From: Oscillospiraceae bacterium
Lineage (GTDB): Bacteria; Bacillota; Clostridia; Oscillospirales; Ruminococcaceae
NCBI GenBank assembly: GCA_017481565.1
Contig: JAFUOZ010000087.1
Span: 1 to 32,416, forward strand
Reading direction: 5' to 3'
DNA: 32,416 nucleotides
Part shown: positions 1 to 7,068 of the stretch, one piece after another
How positions within the stretch are numbered: the first letter of the stretch is position 1
Layout: each line of letters opens with the position of its first letter
Notes under the pieces: generated by a model
Seen by the model: only the letters and a program-made list of their open reading frames with translations
What the model was told of the DNA's origin: nothing
Database searches by the model: none
Made by a program: the position numbers and the translations under genes

Positions 1-514
1 CGTAATTTTCATCTATTTTAATGATGTTGTATGTACCCTTTCTCTTGGACTTGAGTATTTCAAGAGCCTCATCTGAATATGAGGGAGCGATGATACCGTC
101 GGAAACCTCTCTCTGTATCATCCTTGCGGTAATAGCGTCGCACTCATCGGAAAGAGCGATAAAATCACCGTATGAGGACATTCTGTCAGCGCCTCTTGCT
201 CTTGCATAAGCGCAGGCCATAGGAGAAAGCTCGCCCAGATCGTCAACGAAATAGATTTTCTTGAGAGTATCGGAAAGGGGAGCGCCTACAGCCGCACCTG
301 CAGGAGATACGTGCTTGAAGGAGGTAGCCGCACACATTCCCGTTGCCCTTTTAAGCTCCTTTACCAGCTGCCAGCCGTTGAATGCGTCAAGAAGATTGAT
401 ATAGCCGGGCTTTCCGTTGAGTACCTCAATAGGAAGCTCTGAGCCGTCAGCCATATAAATTCTTGAAGGCTTCTGATTGGGATTACAGCCATATTTTAAC
501 TGCATTTCGTTCAT
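1..514 (-). CDS. purH: Stand-alone AICAR transformylase, partial (3' end outside window)
   Basis: Transfers a formyl group from 10-formyl-THF to AICAR to make FAICAR, the penultimate purine step. The first 171 codons are visible and the gene runs off the left edge. The protein opens directly with the transformylase motif KYGCNPNQ (residues 7-14), equivalent to RYGxNPHQ in the second half of ATIC. It then has [11 protein letters not shown] (65-75), where K67-H68 match the catalytic Lys-His pair of this family. The N-terminal MGS-fold IMP cyclohydrolase half of ordinary PurH is absent, and its job is probably done by the purO gene just upstream. The ATG at 514 follows AAAGGATG, 27 nt after the purO stop, so it is the last visible gene of the pur operon. 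Confidence 0.93.
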   Translation of the reverse strand, partial: MNEMQLKYGCNPNQKPSRIYMADGSELPIEVLNGKPGYINLLDAFNGWQLVKELKRATGMCAATSFKHVSPAGAAVGAPLSDTLKKIYFVDDLGELSPMACAYARARGADRMSSYGDFIALSDECDAITARMIQREVSDGIIAPSYSDEALEILKSKRKGTYNIIKIDENY

Positions 515-541
515 TATAAAAACATCCTTTCAGATAACTTA

Positions 542-1258
542 TTACTTATTCTTATTAACGATCCTGCTTTCGTACTTGCCTGTTTCGATATCGATATATC
601 TTACAAACAGGGACACCTTGTTGTCCTCATTGAGATTTTCCCAGATAAGCTTAGTAAGGGAATCAATATCGGTATCGGGAAGTTCCAGTGTTTTAGGCTC
701 GCCCTCAAAGCTTGGCAGAGGATCGCCTGCTCCATTGTAGGTATGGATAAACTTAGCCTTTCCGCAAAGAGGATTGCTGTAGGCATATGTATATCTCTGA
801 CATGATGAGCCGTCGCCCTCCGCACTCTTAAGGATAGACATTGCATAGCTCATATCCTTGTTATCAATATGAATGATACCTGAAATTCTTGGTGTATAGT
901 TGGGAGCGTCGTCCTCGAACTCACGTGTTCTGAGAGCCTGCTCAAAGGTCTGCTGCTTATCCATAAGCTCATAGATAGTATCGGTCTGATCGCCGTTTGT
1001 AACGATAGTCTTGTTACCCAGAACTCTTACGGGAGCATAGATGATAAGGTGCGGATCAACCATTTTTGAAGGGTCAAAGGCCTGTGTTCTGATACCCTCG
1101 CCGTCCTCAACAAAAACTCTGTTGCGGCTGTTTTCGCTTCTGCCCATGATAAAATAAGCTGTAACAGCCTTTTTACCGTCTGCAGACTTGCCTATAATAA
1201 TACCTCTGCCGTGATAATCCAGACTGTTAAGCTCATCGGCAATAGTTTTAATGATCAT
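542..1258 (-). CDS. purO: PurO-type IMP cyclohydrolase
   Basis: Predicted to cyclise FAICAR to IMP, the last step of de novo purine synthesis. The 238-aa protein has the look of the IMP_cyclohyd (PurO) family first described in archaea: an early YHGRGIIIG segment (residues 15-23), an AYFIMGRSENSRNR block (34-47) and a later NKTIVTNGDQTDTIY block. It is somewhat longer than the roughly 200-residue archaeal enzymes. The ATG follows GGAGGAATCTATT. It lies between purN and the stand-alone transformylase, which together replace bifunctional PurH. Assignment is from sequence recall plus operon context; I could not align it. Confidence 0.85.
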   Translation of the reverse strand: MIIKTIADELNSLDYHGRGIIIGKSADGKKAVTAYFIMGRSENSRNRVFVEDGEGIRTQAFDPSKMVDPHLIIYAPVRVLGNKTIVTNGDQTDTIYELMDKQQTFEQALRTREFEDDAPNYTPRISGIIHIDNKDMSYAMSILKSAEGDGSSCQRYTYAYSNPLCGKAKFIHTYNGAGDPLPSFEGEPKTLELPDTDIDSLTKLIWENLNEDNKVSLFVRYIDIETGKYESRIVNKNK

Positions 1259-1292
1259 AATAGATTCCTCCGTATATATTTATCAGAAGCTG

Positions 1293-1919
1293 TTATTCCT
1301 GAATGTATGCTCTTCCGTCCTTAACGGTTATCCTGTCCTGACAGAAAAGTGAAACTGCCTTCGGGAGAAGCTTCCATTCCACATTTTCCATGATCCTTCT
1401 CTGCAGCGTTTCGGGTGTATCGTCATTTTCCACCCTTACCGTGTCCTGAAGGATAATAGGACCGCCGTCGCATACCTCTGTTACAAAATGCACGGTAGCG
1501 CCCGATACCTTAACGCCCTTTTCAAGCACCGCTTCATGTACATGAAGTCCGTAAAAGCCCTTGCCGCAGAAGGAGGGGATAAGTGCAGGGTGAACATTCA
1601 TCATTCTGTTAGGATATGCCTTGCATACACATTCATCGAGAATGGTCATAAAGCCTGCATAAACCACCAGGTCTGCCCTTTCTTCGTTAAGGATATCAAG
1701 CATCGCCTTGCTGTAGGATACCACATCGGGATAATCCTTTCTGATAAGGGTACGTGTGTTTATACCGTTGTTTTTTGCTCTTTCAAGTGCATAAGCGTCC
1801 GCCTTTGAGGATATGACGCAGGTTATTTTTCCCCCTGTTATCTCTCCTCGTTTTTCAGCGTCTATAAGAGCCTGTAGATTAGTGCCGCCGCCCGACACAA
1901 GAACAACTATATTTTTCAT
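1293..1919 (-). CDS. purN: Phosphoribosylglycinamide formyltransferase (GART)
   Basis: Folate-dependent GAR transformylase, third step of purine synthesis. The 208-aa length is normal. It starts with VLVSGGGTNLQAL (residues 7-19), the phosphate-binding loop of the family. NVHPALIPSF (108-117) supplies catalytic N108 and H110, and the later EVCDGGPI (148-155) supplies D151. The gene begins after AAAGGATAGCTTT, 17 nt downstream of the preceding membrane-protein gene, and purO follows after about 34 nt, so co-transcription is likely. Confidence 0.96.
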   Translation of the reverse strand: MKNIVVLVSGGGTNLQALIDAEKRGEITGGKITCVISSKADAYALERAKNNGINTRTLIRKDYPDVVSYSKAMLDILNEERADLVVYAGFMTILDECVCKAYPNRMMNVHPALIPSFCGKGFYGLHVHEAVLEKGVKVSGATVHFVTEVCDGGPIILQDTVRVENDDTPETLQRRIMENVEWKLLPKAVSLFCQDRITVKDGRAYIQE

Positions 1920-1936
1920 AAAGCTATCCTTTCCGG

Positions 1937-2392
1937 TTATTTATTATCATCGTCATCAATTTGAGCCGAATAGACCGTACTGCTTCCGAAAAAGCCTACA
2001 TCCTCGGCAGGAAGCTTTTTCAGCTCCTTAAGTACCGAATGACCCTTATGGGAATTTACCGCCGCCAGTGCGATAACAGCGTCAGCAAGCAGGGTATAAA
2101 GAATAAGGCTCATAGCACCGCCTGCGATCTCCGAAAGACCGCTGAACAGTGAAATCATATTTCCCAGAAAGGCGATGATCATAGTCATTGCGGTAGATGT
2201 GACACCGCCTGCAATATAGAGTATCTCAGCACCCTTTGCCCAGCCCTTCTTGCTTCCCGAATATGCGATCCAGCTGCATATCATAGCGATGATAAGCAGC
2301 GGATTAACGGTCATAACGCCCCATATTACCGAGATCGTACCGAATATGGTCGCATATTTAAGGTGACGTTTTCCCTTTTCGGACTTACGCAA
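1937..2392 (-). CDS. Small membrane protein of unknown function inside the pur operon
   Basis: About 151 residues from a TTG codon at 2392 that overlaps the purM stop: TTGCGTAA carries both, so translation may be coupled. An open frame continues further upstream but lies wholly inside purM and has no good start signal. The protein has a basic start ([12 protein letters not shown]), three to four hydrophobic segments (around residues 12-30, 48-75 and 80-105) and a soluble acidic tail ending [10 protein letters not shown] recognise no family. Its place between purM and purN suggests co-expression with purine synthesis, but nothing shows a transport or assembly role. Confidence 0.7.
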   Translation of the reverse strand: MRKSEKGKRHLKYATIFGTISVIWGVMTVNPLLIIAMICSWIAYSGSKKGWAKGAEILYIAGGVTSTAMTMIIAFLGNMISLFSGLSEIAGGAMSLILYTLLADAVIALAAVNSHKGHSVLKELKKLPAEDVGFFGSSTVYSAQIDDDDNK

Positions 2393-3419
2393 TGATAACG
2401 CCCTCGTCGCTTTCAACAAGCTCACCGAGGATATATGCCTGCTCGCCTGCCTCATTGAGAACGGCAACAGCCTTGTCCGCATCGTTCTTGTCAACGACTA
2501 CGCACATACCTACGCCCATGTTGAAGGTATTGAACATATCTCTTTCGGGGATATTGCCTGTCTTTGCAATAAGCTCAAATACAGGAAGTACCTGAACAGC
2601 ACTTCTTTCGATCTTTGCGGAAAGACCCTTGGGAAGCGCACGGGGGATATTCTCATAGAAGCCGCCGCCTGTGATATGGCTGATAGATTTTACATTCACA
2701 GCGTCAAGAAGAGCCATGATCGGCTTAACGTAAATTCTTGTGGGAGTGAGCAGACATTCGCCCAGCTTCATACCAAGCTCATCATAATATTTGTTGAGAG
2801 ATTCCTCTGTCATATCAAATACCTTTCTGATAAGTGAGAAGCCGTTGGAGTGGATACCGCTTGACTTTATAGCGATCATTACATCGCCTGCCTTCTGAGT
2901 TGATGTATCAAGGATCTTGTCCTTGTCAACAACACCCACAGAAAAACCTGCAAGGTCATATTCGTCCTCAGGCATAAGACCGGGGTGCTCGGCAGTTTCG
3001 CCGCCGATAAGCGCACAGCCTGCCTGAACACAGCCCTCTGCAACACCTGAAACGATAGTTGCGATCTTTTCGGGAATATTCTTTCCGCAAGCGATATAAT
3101 CAAGGAAGAACAGGGGCTTTGCACCGCAGCAGATGATATCATTTACGCACATGGCAACACAGTCGATACCCACTGTATCATGCTTATCCATAATGAATGC
3201 AGCCTTGATCTTTGTACCTACACCGTCAGTACCCGAAACAAGAACAGGATTTTTAATTCCTGCAAGATCAGGCTGAAACAGACCGCCGAAGCCGCCGATA
3301 CCTGAAAGTACGCCGTCTGTCATTGTTCTTTTAACGTGTGCTTTCATAAGTTCAACGGACTTGTAGCCTGCAGTTACGTCAACGCCTGCCTCCTTGTAGC
3401 TATCAGAAAAACTTTTCAT
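2385..3419 (-). CDS. purM: Phosphoribosylformylglycinamidine cyclo-ligase (AIR synthetase)
   Basis: Converts FGAM to AIR with ATP, fifth step of the pathway. The length of 344 aa is typical. The family signature [10 protein letters not shown] is at residues 61-70, followed by a conserved [25 protein letters not shown] block, GGETAEHPG, and [12 protein letters not shown] near residue 250. The start is the ATG at 3419, preceded by GAAAGGATTGAATTTTA. The 3' end overlaps the TTG start of the membrane-protein gene. It follows the PurF-like gene by 32 nt. Confidence 0.97.
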   Translation of the reverse strand: MKSFSDSYKEAGVDVTAGYKSVELMKAHVKRTMTDGVLSGIGGFGGLFQPDLAGIKNPVLVSGTDGVGTKIKAAFIMDKHDTVGIDCVAMCVNDIICCGAKPLFFLDYIACGKNIPEKIATIVSGVAEGCVQAGCALIGGETAEHPGLMPEDEYDLAGFSVGVVDKDKILDTSTQKAGDVMIAIKSSGIHSNGFSLIRKVFDMTEESLNKYYDELGMKLGECLLTPTRIYVKPIMALLDAVNVKSISHITGGGFYENIPRALPKGLSAKIERSAVQVLPVFELIAKTGNIPERDMFNTFNMGVGMCVVVDKNDADKAVAVLNEAGEQAYILGELVESDEGVIIA

Positions 3420-3451
3420 TAAAATTCAATCCTTTCACGGAATAATTACTT

Positions 3452-4876
3452 TTATTTTTTGCCGCTCCAGCAGTATGTGCACAGCTTACATTCGGGAAGT
3501 CCGATAGCCTCAACAGTGCCTTCAAGGGACTGGAATTCCAGCGATGCCAGCTTAAGACGCTTGCATATTTCAGCACGGAGCTTCTTTCCTCTTTCGGTAT
3601 TGGTGTTGCTGTATTCTGCAATATATTCCGAGCCCTTTTCGCCCTCCAGATCGTAAATTACCTGTCGTGCGATAAGATCAAGCTCAGATTTGCTGCTGGA
3701 GAAATTCAGATAACGGCAGCCGTACATGATAGGAGGACAAGCGGAGCGCATATGTACCTCCTTAGCACCGTTTGCATAAAGGAACTCAACAGTTTCCCTC
3801 ATCTGAGTACCTCTTACGATACTGTCATCAACAAAGAGAAGCTTTTTTCCTTCAATAAGCTCATGAACGGGGATAAGCTTCATCTTTGCCACCTTGTTTC
3901 TCATAGCCTGACTCTGAGGCATAAAGCTTCTGGGCCATGTGGGAGTATATTTAATAAAAGGTCTTGCAAAGGGGATACCGCTGCGGTTTGAATAGCCTAT
4001 TGCATGAGGGATACCCGAATCGGGAACGCCGCATATATAGTCAACATCGGGCAGTGTACCGTTTCTGATCTCCTGATCTGCCATAAGCTCACCGTTTTTG
4101 GTTCGCATTGTTTCAACAGTCACACCCTCATATATTGAATTGGGGTAGCCGTAATAAGTCCAGAGGAATGAGCATATACTCATATTACCCATGCAGCCCT
4201 CTGAAAGCACCTCGCATTTATCCTCGGTGATCCTTACGATCTCACCGGGCAGAAGCTCACGGTATATCTCATAGCCAAGCTTCTGGAACGCAAAGGATTC
4301 GAAGGAGCAGGCAAAGCCGTCCTCCCTTTTTCCTATAACGATAGGCAGCTTGCCGTGCTTGTCTCTTGCACAGATGATACCGTCCTCGGTAAGCACCAGC
4401 AGAGACATTGTACCGTCAATTTTTTCCTGAGCGTAGCGTATACCCTCAACGAAGGAATCCTTCTGAGAGATAAGCGCACCGATGATAGAGCTTGAATTTA
4501 CCTTTCCGCTGCTCATTACCTCAAAGCTTGCACAGCAGCTGTCAAGGAATTCCGTACGGATATCGCCTGCATTATTTATGATACCGATATTGCATACCGC
4601 ATAAATTCCAAGCTTTGAACGGAGCAGTATAGGCTGAGGATCGGTATCGCTTATAGCGCCTATGCAGAGATTGCCCTTCATAGACTCGATATCGCTTTCA
4701 AATTTGGTTCTGAACGGAGAATTTTCAATACTGTGAATACTTCTCTGGAAGCCCAGCTCAGGGTCATAGGCTGCCATACCGCCTCTTCTTGTGCCTAAGT
4801 GAGAGTGATAGTCAGTTCCGAAAAAAACATCGCTTATGCAGTCTGTTTTAGTGGCTGCACCAAAAAATCCACCCAT
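3452..4876 (-). CDS. purF: PurF-like amidophosphoribosyltransferase lacking the glutaminase cysteine
   Basis: PurF normally makes 5-phosphoribosylamine from PRPP and glutamine. In this 474-aa homologue the phosphoribosyltransferase half is intact: LLFVDDSIVRGTQ (residues 346-358) is the PRPP loop. Cysteines at 235, 387, 463 and 466 fall where Bacillus PurF binds its [4Fe-4S] cluster. The N-terminal Ntn domain is degenerate. It starts MGGFFGAA with no Cys1, the HRGQE site reads TRRGGMA (29-35), the glutamine-binding Arg position is lost in CIGAISDTDPQP, and the NG oxyanion pair reads CNIGIIN. The start is well placed: AAAGGCGG lies 8 nt upstream of the ATG. It may work with free ammonia, use another glutaminase, or be a regulatory paralogue. 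Confidence 0.85.
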   Translation of the reverse strand: MGGFFGAATKTDCISDVFFGTDYHSHLGTRRGGMAAYDPELGFQRSIHSIENSPFRTKFESDIESMKGNLCIGAISDTDPQPILLRSKLGIYAVCNIGIINNAGDIRTEFLDSCCASFEVMSSGKVNSSSIIGALISQKDSFVEGIRYAQEKIDGTMSLLVLTEDGIICARDKHGKLPIVIGKREDGFACSFESFAFQKLGYEIYRELLPGEIVRITEDKCEVLSEGCMGNMSICSFLWTYYGYPNSIYEGVTVETMRTKNGELMADQEIRNGTLPDVDYICGVPDSGIPHAIGYSNRSGIPFARPFIKYTPTWPRSFMPQSQAMRNKVAKMKLIPVHELIEGKKLLFVDDSIVRGTQMRETVEFLYANGAKEVHMRSACPPIMYGCRYLNFSSSKSELDLIARQVIYDLEGEKGSEYIAEYSNTNTERGKKLRAEICKRLKLASLEFQSLEGTVEAIGLPECKLCTYCWSGKK

Positions 4877-4904
4877 TATAATGACCGCCTTTCTGTTTAT
4901 ATGC

Positions 4905-4948
4905 TTTCGGAGTATATTTATACACCGAAAACGTTCATATTAATATGA
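4905..4948. promoter_or_regulatory. Two palindromes in the purC-purF gap
   Basis: The 93-nt gap between purC and the PurF-like gene holds two palindromes. One is a 26-bp imperfect inverted repeat (4905-4930) whose arms are TTTCGG/CCGAAA and GTAT/ATAC around an ATTT loop. The other is a perfect 14-bp palindrome, TCATATTAATATGA (4935-4948). Neither has a following T-run, so they are not terminators. They could be mRNA processing hairpins or protein sites; the function is not known. Confidence 0.35.
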
Positions 4949-4969
4949 TCAGTCGGAAATATAAATGGA

Positions 4970-5686
4970 TCATTCACCGAAAATACGCTTCATCATTTCC
5001 TGATAAGCCTCTTCAACGCCGCCCATATCTCTGCGGAAACGGTCCTTGTCAAGCTTTTCGTGAGTTGTGCTGTCCCAGACACGACAGGTATCGGGAGAGA
5101 TCTCATCAGCGAGAATGATCTGATCGTGGAATCTGCCGAATTCGATCTTGAAGTCGATAAGGTCGATGTTAAGCTCCTTGAAATACTTTACCATAAAGTC
5201 GTTTACCATAAATGCGTACTTTGAGATAGTGTCGATCTCTTCCTTTGTAGCAAGACCGAGACCGAGAGCATAGTAATCATTGATGAAGGGATCGCCCAGA
5301 TCATCGTTCTTGTAGCTGAATTCCAGAGTAGGAGTCTTAAGGGGAGTACCCTCAGCGATACCAAGCTTCTTGGAGAAGCTGCCCGCAGCAACGTTTCTTA
5401 CGATAACCTCTAAAGGAACGATCTCAACCTTCTTGACGATAGTTTCCCTGTCGCTGATCTCTTCAACAAGGTGAGTGGGAACGCCTGCCTTTTCAAGGAG
5501 ACCGAACATATGGTTAGTCATCTTGTTGTTGATAACGCCCTTGCCGCTGATAGTACCCTTCTTTTCGCCGTTGAAAGCGGTAGCATCGTCCTTGTAGTCA
5601 ACGATAACATAGTCAGGGTTGTTTGTAGCGTAAACCTTCTTAGCCTTGCCCTCGTAGAGCTGTTCAGTCTTTACAATATTCTCCAT
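4970..5686 (-). CDS. purC: Phosphoribosylaminoimidazole-succinocarboxamide synthase
   Basis: SAICAR synthetase: joins CAIR and aspartate with ATP. The 238-aa form is the usual bacterial size. The sequence opens with [11 protein letters not shown] (residues 9-19), the family's nucleotide-binding hairpin, and carries [29 protein letters not shown] and IDFKIEFGR. The ATG at 5686 has an ideal site (GGAGGAATTTTATC). A longer frame to 5806 exists, but its extra 40 residues are unlike PurC and overlap the purE 3' end. It follows purE by about 70 nt. Confidence 0.97.
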   Translation of the reverse strand: MENIVKTEQLYEGKAKKVYATNNPDYVIVDYKDDATAFNGEKKGTISGKGVINNKMTNHMFGLLEKAGVPTHLVEEISDRETIVKKVEIVPLEVIVRNVAAGSFSKKLGIAEGTPLKTPTLEFSYKNDDLGDPFINDYYALGLGLATKEEIDTISKYAFMVNDFMVKYFKELNIDLIDFKIEFGRFHDQIILADEISPDTCRVWDSTTHEKLDKDRFRRDMGGVEEAYQEMMKRIFGE

Positions 5687-5756
5687 GATAAAATTCCTCC
5701 ATAAATATATAATTATTACGGTGCATGAAATAACACACACCTTATTGTTTACTTGA

Positions 5757-6254
5757 TCAAAGCTCATCCACCATTTTCTGAAGCTTTTCATTCTTTGCGA
5801 CAACACCGTCGATCATTTCCTGCTTAGCCTTTTCAAGCTGAGCGGAGAGCTTTTCGTCGGAAAGAGCGAGCATCTGAATTGCAAGCACAGCCGCATTTTT
5901 TGCACCGTTTACGGCAACTGTTGCAACGGGAATGCCCGAGGGCATCTGAACAGTAGCCAGAAGTGCATCAAGACCTTCAAAAGATGACTTTATCGGAATA
6001 CCGATAACAGGCAGAGTGGTGTGACCTGCGATAACGCCTGCAAGGTGAGCCGCCATACCTGCCGCACAGATAATGACTCCGAAGCCCTCGGCCTTTGCGG
6101 AAGCGGCAAAGCTTGAGGCAAGCTCGGGTGTGCGGTGAGCGGACATTACCTTAGCCTCAACGGGAACACCATACTTTTTCAGCTCGGCGATACAATCCTT
6201 TACGATAGGGAAATCGCTGTCACTGCCCATGATTACAGCAACCTTTTTTGACAT
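5757..6254 (-). CDS. purE: N5-carboxyaminoimidazole ribonucleotide mutase
   Basis: Class I PurE, which moves the carboxyl of N5-CAIR to give CAIR. The protein has 165 residues with GSDSD at 10-14, SAHRTPE from 38 (H40 is the likely general acid/base) and [14 protein letters not shown]. The start is the ATG at 6254, after GGAGGATTGTCTT. An in-frame extension to 6419 is rejected because it reads through the leader terminator and has no ribosome site. This is the first gene of the operon. No purK is visible in the window, so its N5-CAIR would need a purK elsewhere. Confidence 0.97.
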   Translation of the reverse strand: MSKKVAVIMGSDSDFPIVKDCIAELKKYGVPVEAKVMSAHRTPELASSFAASAKAEGFGVIICAAGMAAHLAGVIAGHTTLPVIGIPIKSSFEGLDALLATVQMPSGIPVATVAVNGAKNAAVLAIQMLALSDEKLSAQLEKAKQEMIDGVVAKNEKLQKMVDEL

Positions 6255-6279
6255 AAGACAATCCTCCGTTAAATAAAGT

Positions 6280-6308
6280 AAAACAAAAAAACTGCGGCTA
6301 TGCCACAG
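6280..6308 (-). terminator. Intrinsic terminator in the purE leader (attenuator)
   Basis: On the minus strand CTGTGGC-ATA-GCCGCAG forms a 7-bp stem (6292-6308, one G-U pair) followed by seven T. It lies about 185 nt after the predicted transcription start and 38 nt before purE, so it can act only as a conditional terminator of the operon. An earlier leader segment, CTGTGG (6473-6478), could pair with the same 3' arm and give an anti-terminated fold. Confidence 0.7.
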
Positions 6309-6310
6309 AA

Positions 6311-6430
6311 TTATACAGATATACCTGTTTTTACATAAAAAGACACTGAGGGTACAGAAAATACAATGCCTGTGCCCCACTGGGCATAAGCTGAATAAGC
6401 AATATCGGTTGATATGCATTTTAAAGACAT
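6311..6430 (-). CDS. 39-codon leader ORF upstream of purE
   Basis: This ORF starts at ATG 6430 with AGGTGG eight nt upstream. It encodes MSLKCISTDIAYSAYAQ followed by a mildly hydrophobic stretch ending KTGISV. The stop at 6311-6313 is only 2 nt before the 5' arm of the leader terminator, so a ribosome finishing it would cover that arm and block the hairpin. No run of one amino acid marks it as a classical attenuator peptide. It could be a real leader peptide or a chance ORF in a structured leader. Confidence 0.45.
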   Translation of the reverse strand: MSLKCISTDIAYSAYAQWGTGIVFSVPSVSFYVKTGISV

Positions 6431-6458
6431 ATTACTTACCACCTGTTATCAATATGAT

Positions 6459-6499
6459 GAGTATCTGTATACCCACAGCTTCAATAAAAACCAATACTC
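6459..6499 (-). promoter_or_regulatory. Possible small RNA fold at the 5' end of the pur leader
   Basis: GAGTAT (6494-6499) pairs with ATACTC (6459-6464). Together they enclose about 29 nt that contain an inner CTGT-GGGTAT-ACAG hairpin. The segment includes the CTGTGG that matches the terminator's 5' arm. It resembles the closing helix of a small aptamer, but I could not match it to the purine, PRPP, ZTP or preQ1 riboswitch consensus. Confidence 0.3.
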
Positions 6500-6503
6500 T
6501 TAT

Positions 6504-6532
6504 ATTGTAACTGATTTGAAACAAAATTGCAA
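6504..6532 (-). promoter_or_regulatory. Sigma-A promoter of the purine operon
   Basis: On the minus strand the -35 is TTGCAA (6527-6532) and the -10 is TACAAT (6504-6509), with exactly 17 nt between. Transcription would start near 6497, giving a leader of about 240 nt before purE. Confidence 0.75.
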
Positions 6533-6549
6533 GTGTTTCCGCAAAAAAT

Positions 6550-6574
6550 ATTGTAAATTTTAAAAATTTACAAT
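6550..6574. promoter_or_regulatory. 25-bp perfect palindrome between divergent pur and ferredoxin promoters
   Basis: Arms ATTGTAAATTTT (6550-6561) and AAAATTTACAAT (6563-6574) are perfect reverse complements around one A. The palindrome lies 18 bp upstream of the pur -35 and 7 bp upstream of the ferredoxin -35, a position from which one regulator could act on both. The spacing is wrong for Rex (TTGTTAA-N4-TTAACAA). Confidence 0.5.
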
Positions 6575-6580
6575 TAGGTA

Positions 6581-6608
6581 TTGCATTTTTTCGTAAATGT
6601 GTTATAAT
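6581..6608 (+). promoter_or_regulatory. Sigma-A promoter of the ferredoxin gene
   Basis: TTGCAT (6581-6586), 16 nt, then TATAAT (6603-6608) preceded by TGTGT. It reads toward the ferredoxin gene, whose ATG is 57 nt beyond the -10. Confidence 0.7.
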
Positions 6609-6665
6609 ATAAACAGAATAACGAAATAAATCGTTATTTATTATTTAACCGGAGGTGTTTTTGTT

Positions 6666-6836
6666 ATGGCATACAAAATTTCTGATGCTTGCATCAGCTG
6701 CGGAGCTTGTGCAGATGCTTGTCCCGTAAGCGCAATTTCCGAGGGTGACGGTCAGTACGTTATCGACGCTGCTACTTGTGTTGATTGCGGTTCATGTGCA
6801 GATACATGTCCCGTATCCGCTCCCGCTGCTGAATAA
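6666..6836 (+). CDS. 2[4Fe-4S] ferredoxin
   Basis: A 56-aa clostridial-type ferredoxin, a soluble low-potential electron carrier for enzymes such as pyruvate:ferredoxin oxidoreductase and hydrogenase. It has two classic cluster motifs: CISCGACADACP (residues 9-20) and CVDCGSCADTCP (38-49), each CxxCxxCxxxCP. It starts at the ATG after CCGGAGGTGTTTTTGTT. It has its own promoter and terminator, so it is a single-gene unit, divergent from the purine operon. Confidence 0.97.
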   Translation: MAYKISDACISCGACADACPVSAISEGDGQYVIDAATCVDCGSCADTCPVSAPAAE

Positions 6837-6880
6837 TTACATAATTATTCATTGGAGATATTGCGATACTGCAAAGAATA

Positions 6881-6918
6881 AAACGGTGCTGAGGTTTTCA
6901 CTTCGGCACCGTTTTTTT
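6881..6918 (+). terminator. Rho-independent terminator after the ferredoxin gene
   Basis: AACGGTGC pairs with GCACCGTT across a 16-nt loop, followed by a T-run (6912-6918). It lies 45 nt after the ferredoxin stop. Confidence 0.85.
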
Positions 6919-6930
6919 GTGTTTCCGATA

Positions 6931-7027
6931 TTAAGGAACCGCTGATTAAATCGTTTCACGACCCCCTCAGTCACGCATTTTCATGGGTCTGAAACGATGC
7001 CTACGGCTTTAATCAGCGCTTCCTTAA
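6931..7027. repeat. 97-bp inverted-repeat element with TTAAGGAA termini
   Basis: Outer arms TTAAGGAACCGCTGATTAAA (6931-6950) and, reversed, TTAAGGAAGCGCTGATTAAA (7008-7027) match at 19 of 20 positions. Inner arms TCGTTTCACGACCC (6951-6964) and TCGTTTCAGACCC (complement of 6985-6997) continue the stem with a one-base bulge. There is no ORF inside. A 40-bp relative with the same ends lies at 26303-26342, so this is a dispersed MITE- or REP-like element and not a lone hairpin. Confidence 0.7.
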
Positions 7028-7068
7028 TAAGGTCATCGGAGCTTTACAGACCCGATGACCCGTTTTTT
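7028..7068. terminator. Terminator between ferredoxin unit and aldo/keto reductase
   Basis: GGTCATCGG (7031-7039) and CCGATGACC (7052-7060) form a 9-bp stem. On the plus strand CGTTTTTT follows. On the minus strand TTATT follows, so ending of the reductase transcript is weaker but likely. Confidence 0.7.

Noticed and set aside
5687..5806. 40-residue N-terminal extension of PurC
   Set aside because: It overlaps the purE 3' end, and the internal ATG at 5686 has GGAGGAATT and the family's normal start.
6255..6419. In-frame N-terminal extension of PurE by 55 residues
   Set aside because: It reads through the leader terminator, has no ribosome site at 6419, and is unlike PurE. The ATG at 6254 has an ideal site.
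6550..6574. Rex site at the ferredoxin/pur palindrome
   Set aside because: The arms resemble TTGTAAA/TTTACAA but are separated by 9 bp, not 4, and the third to fifth bases differ from Rex sites.
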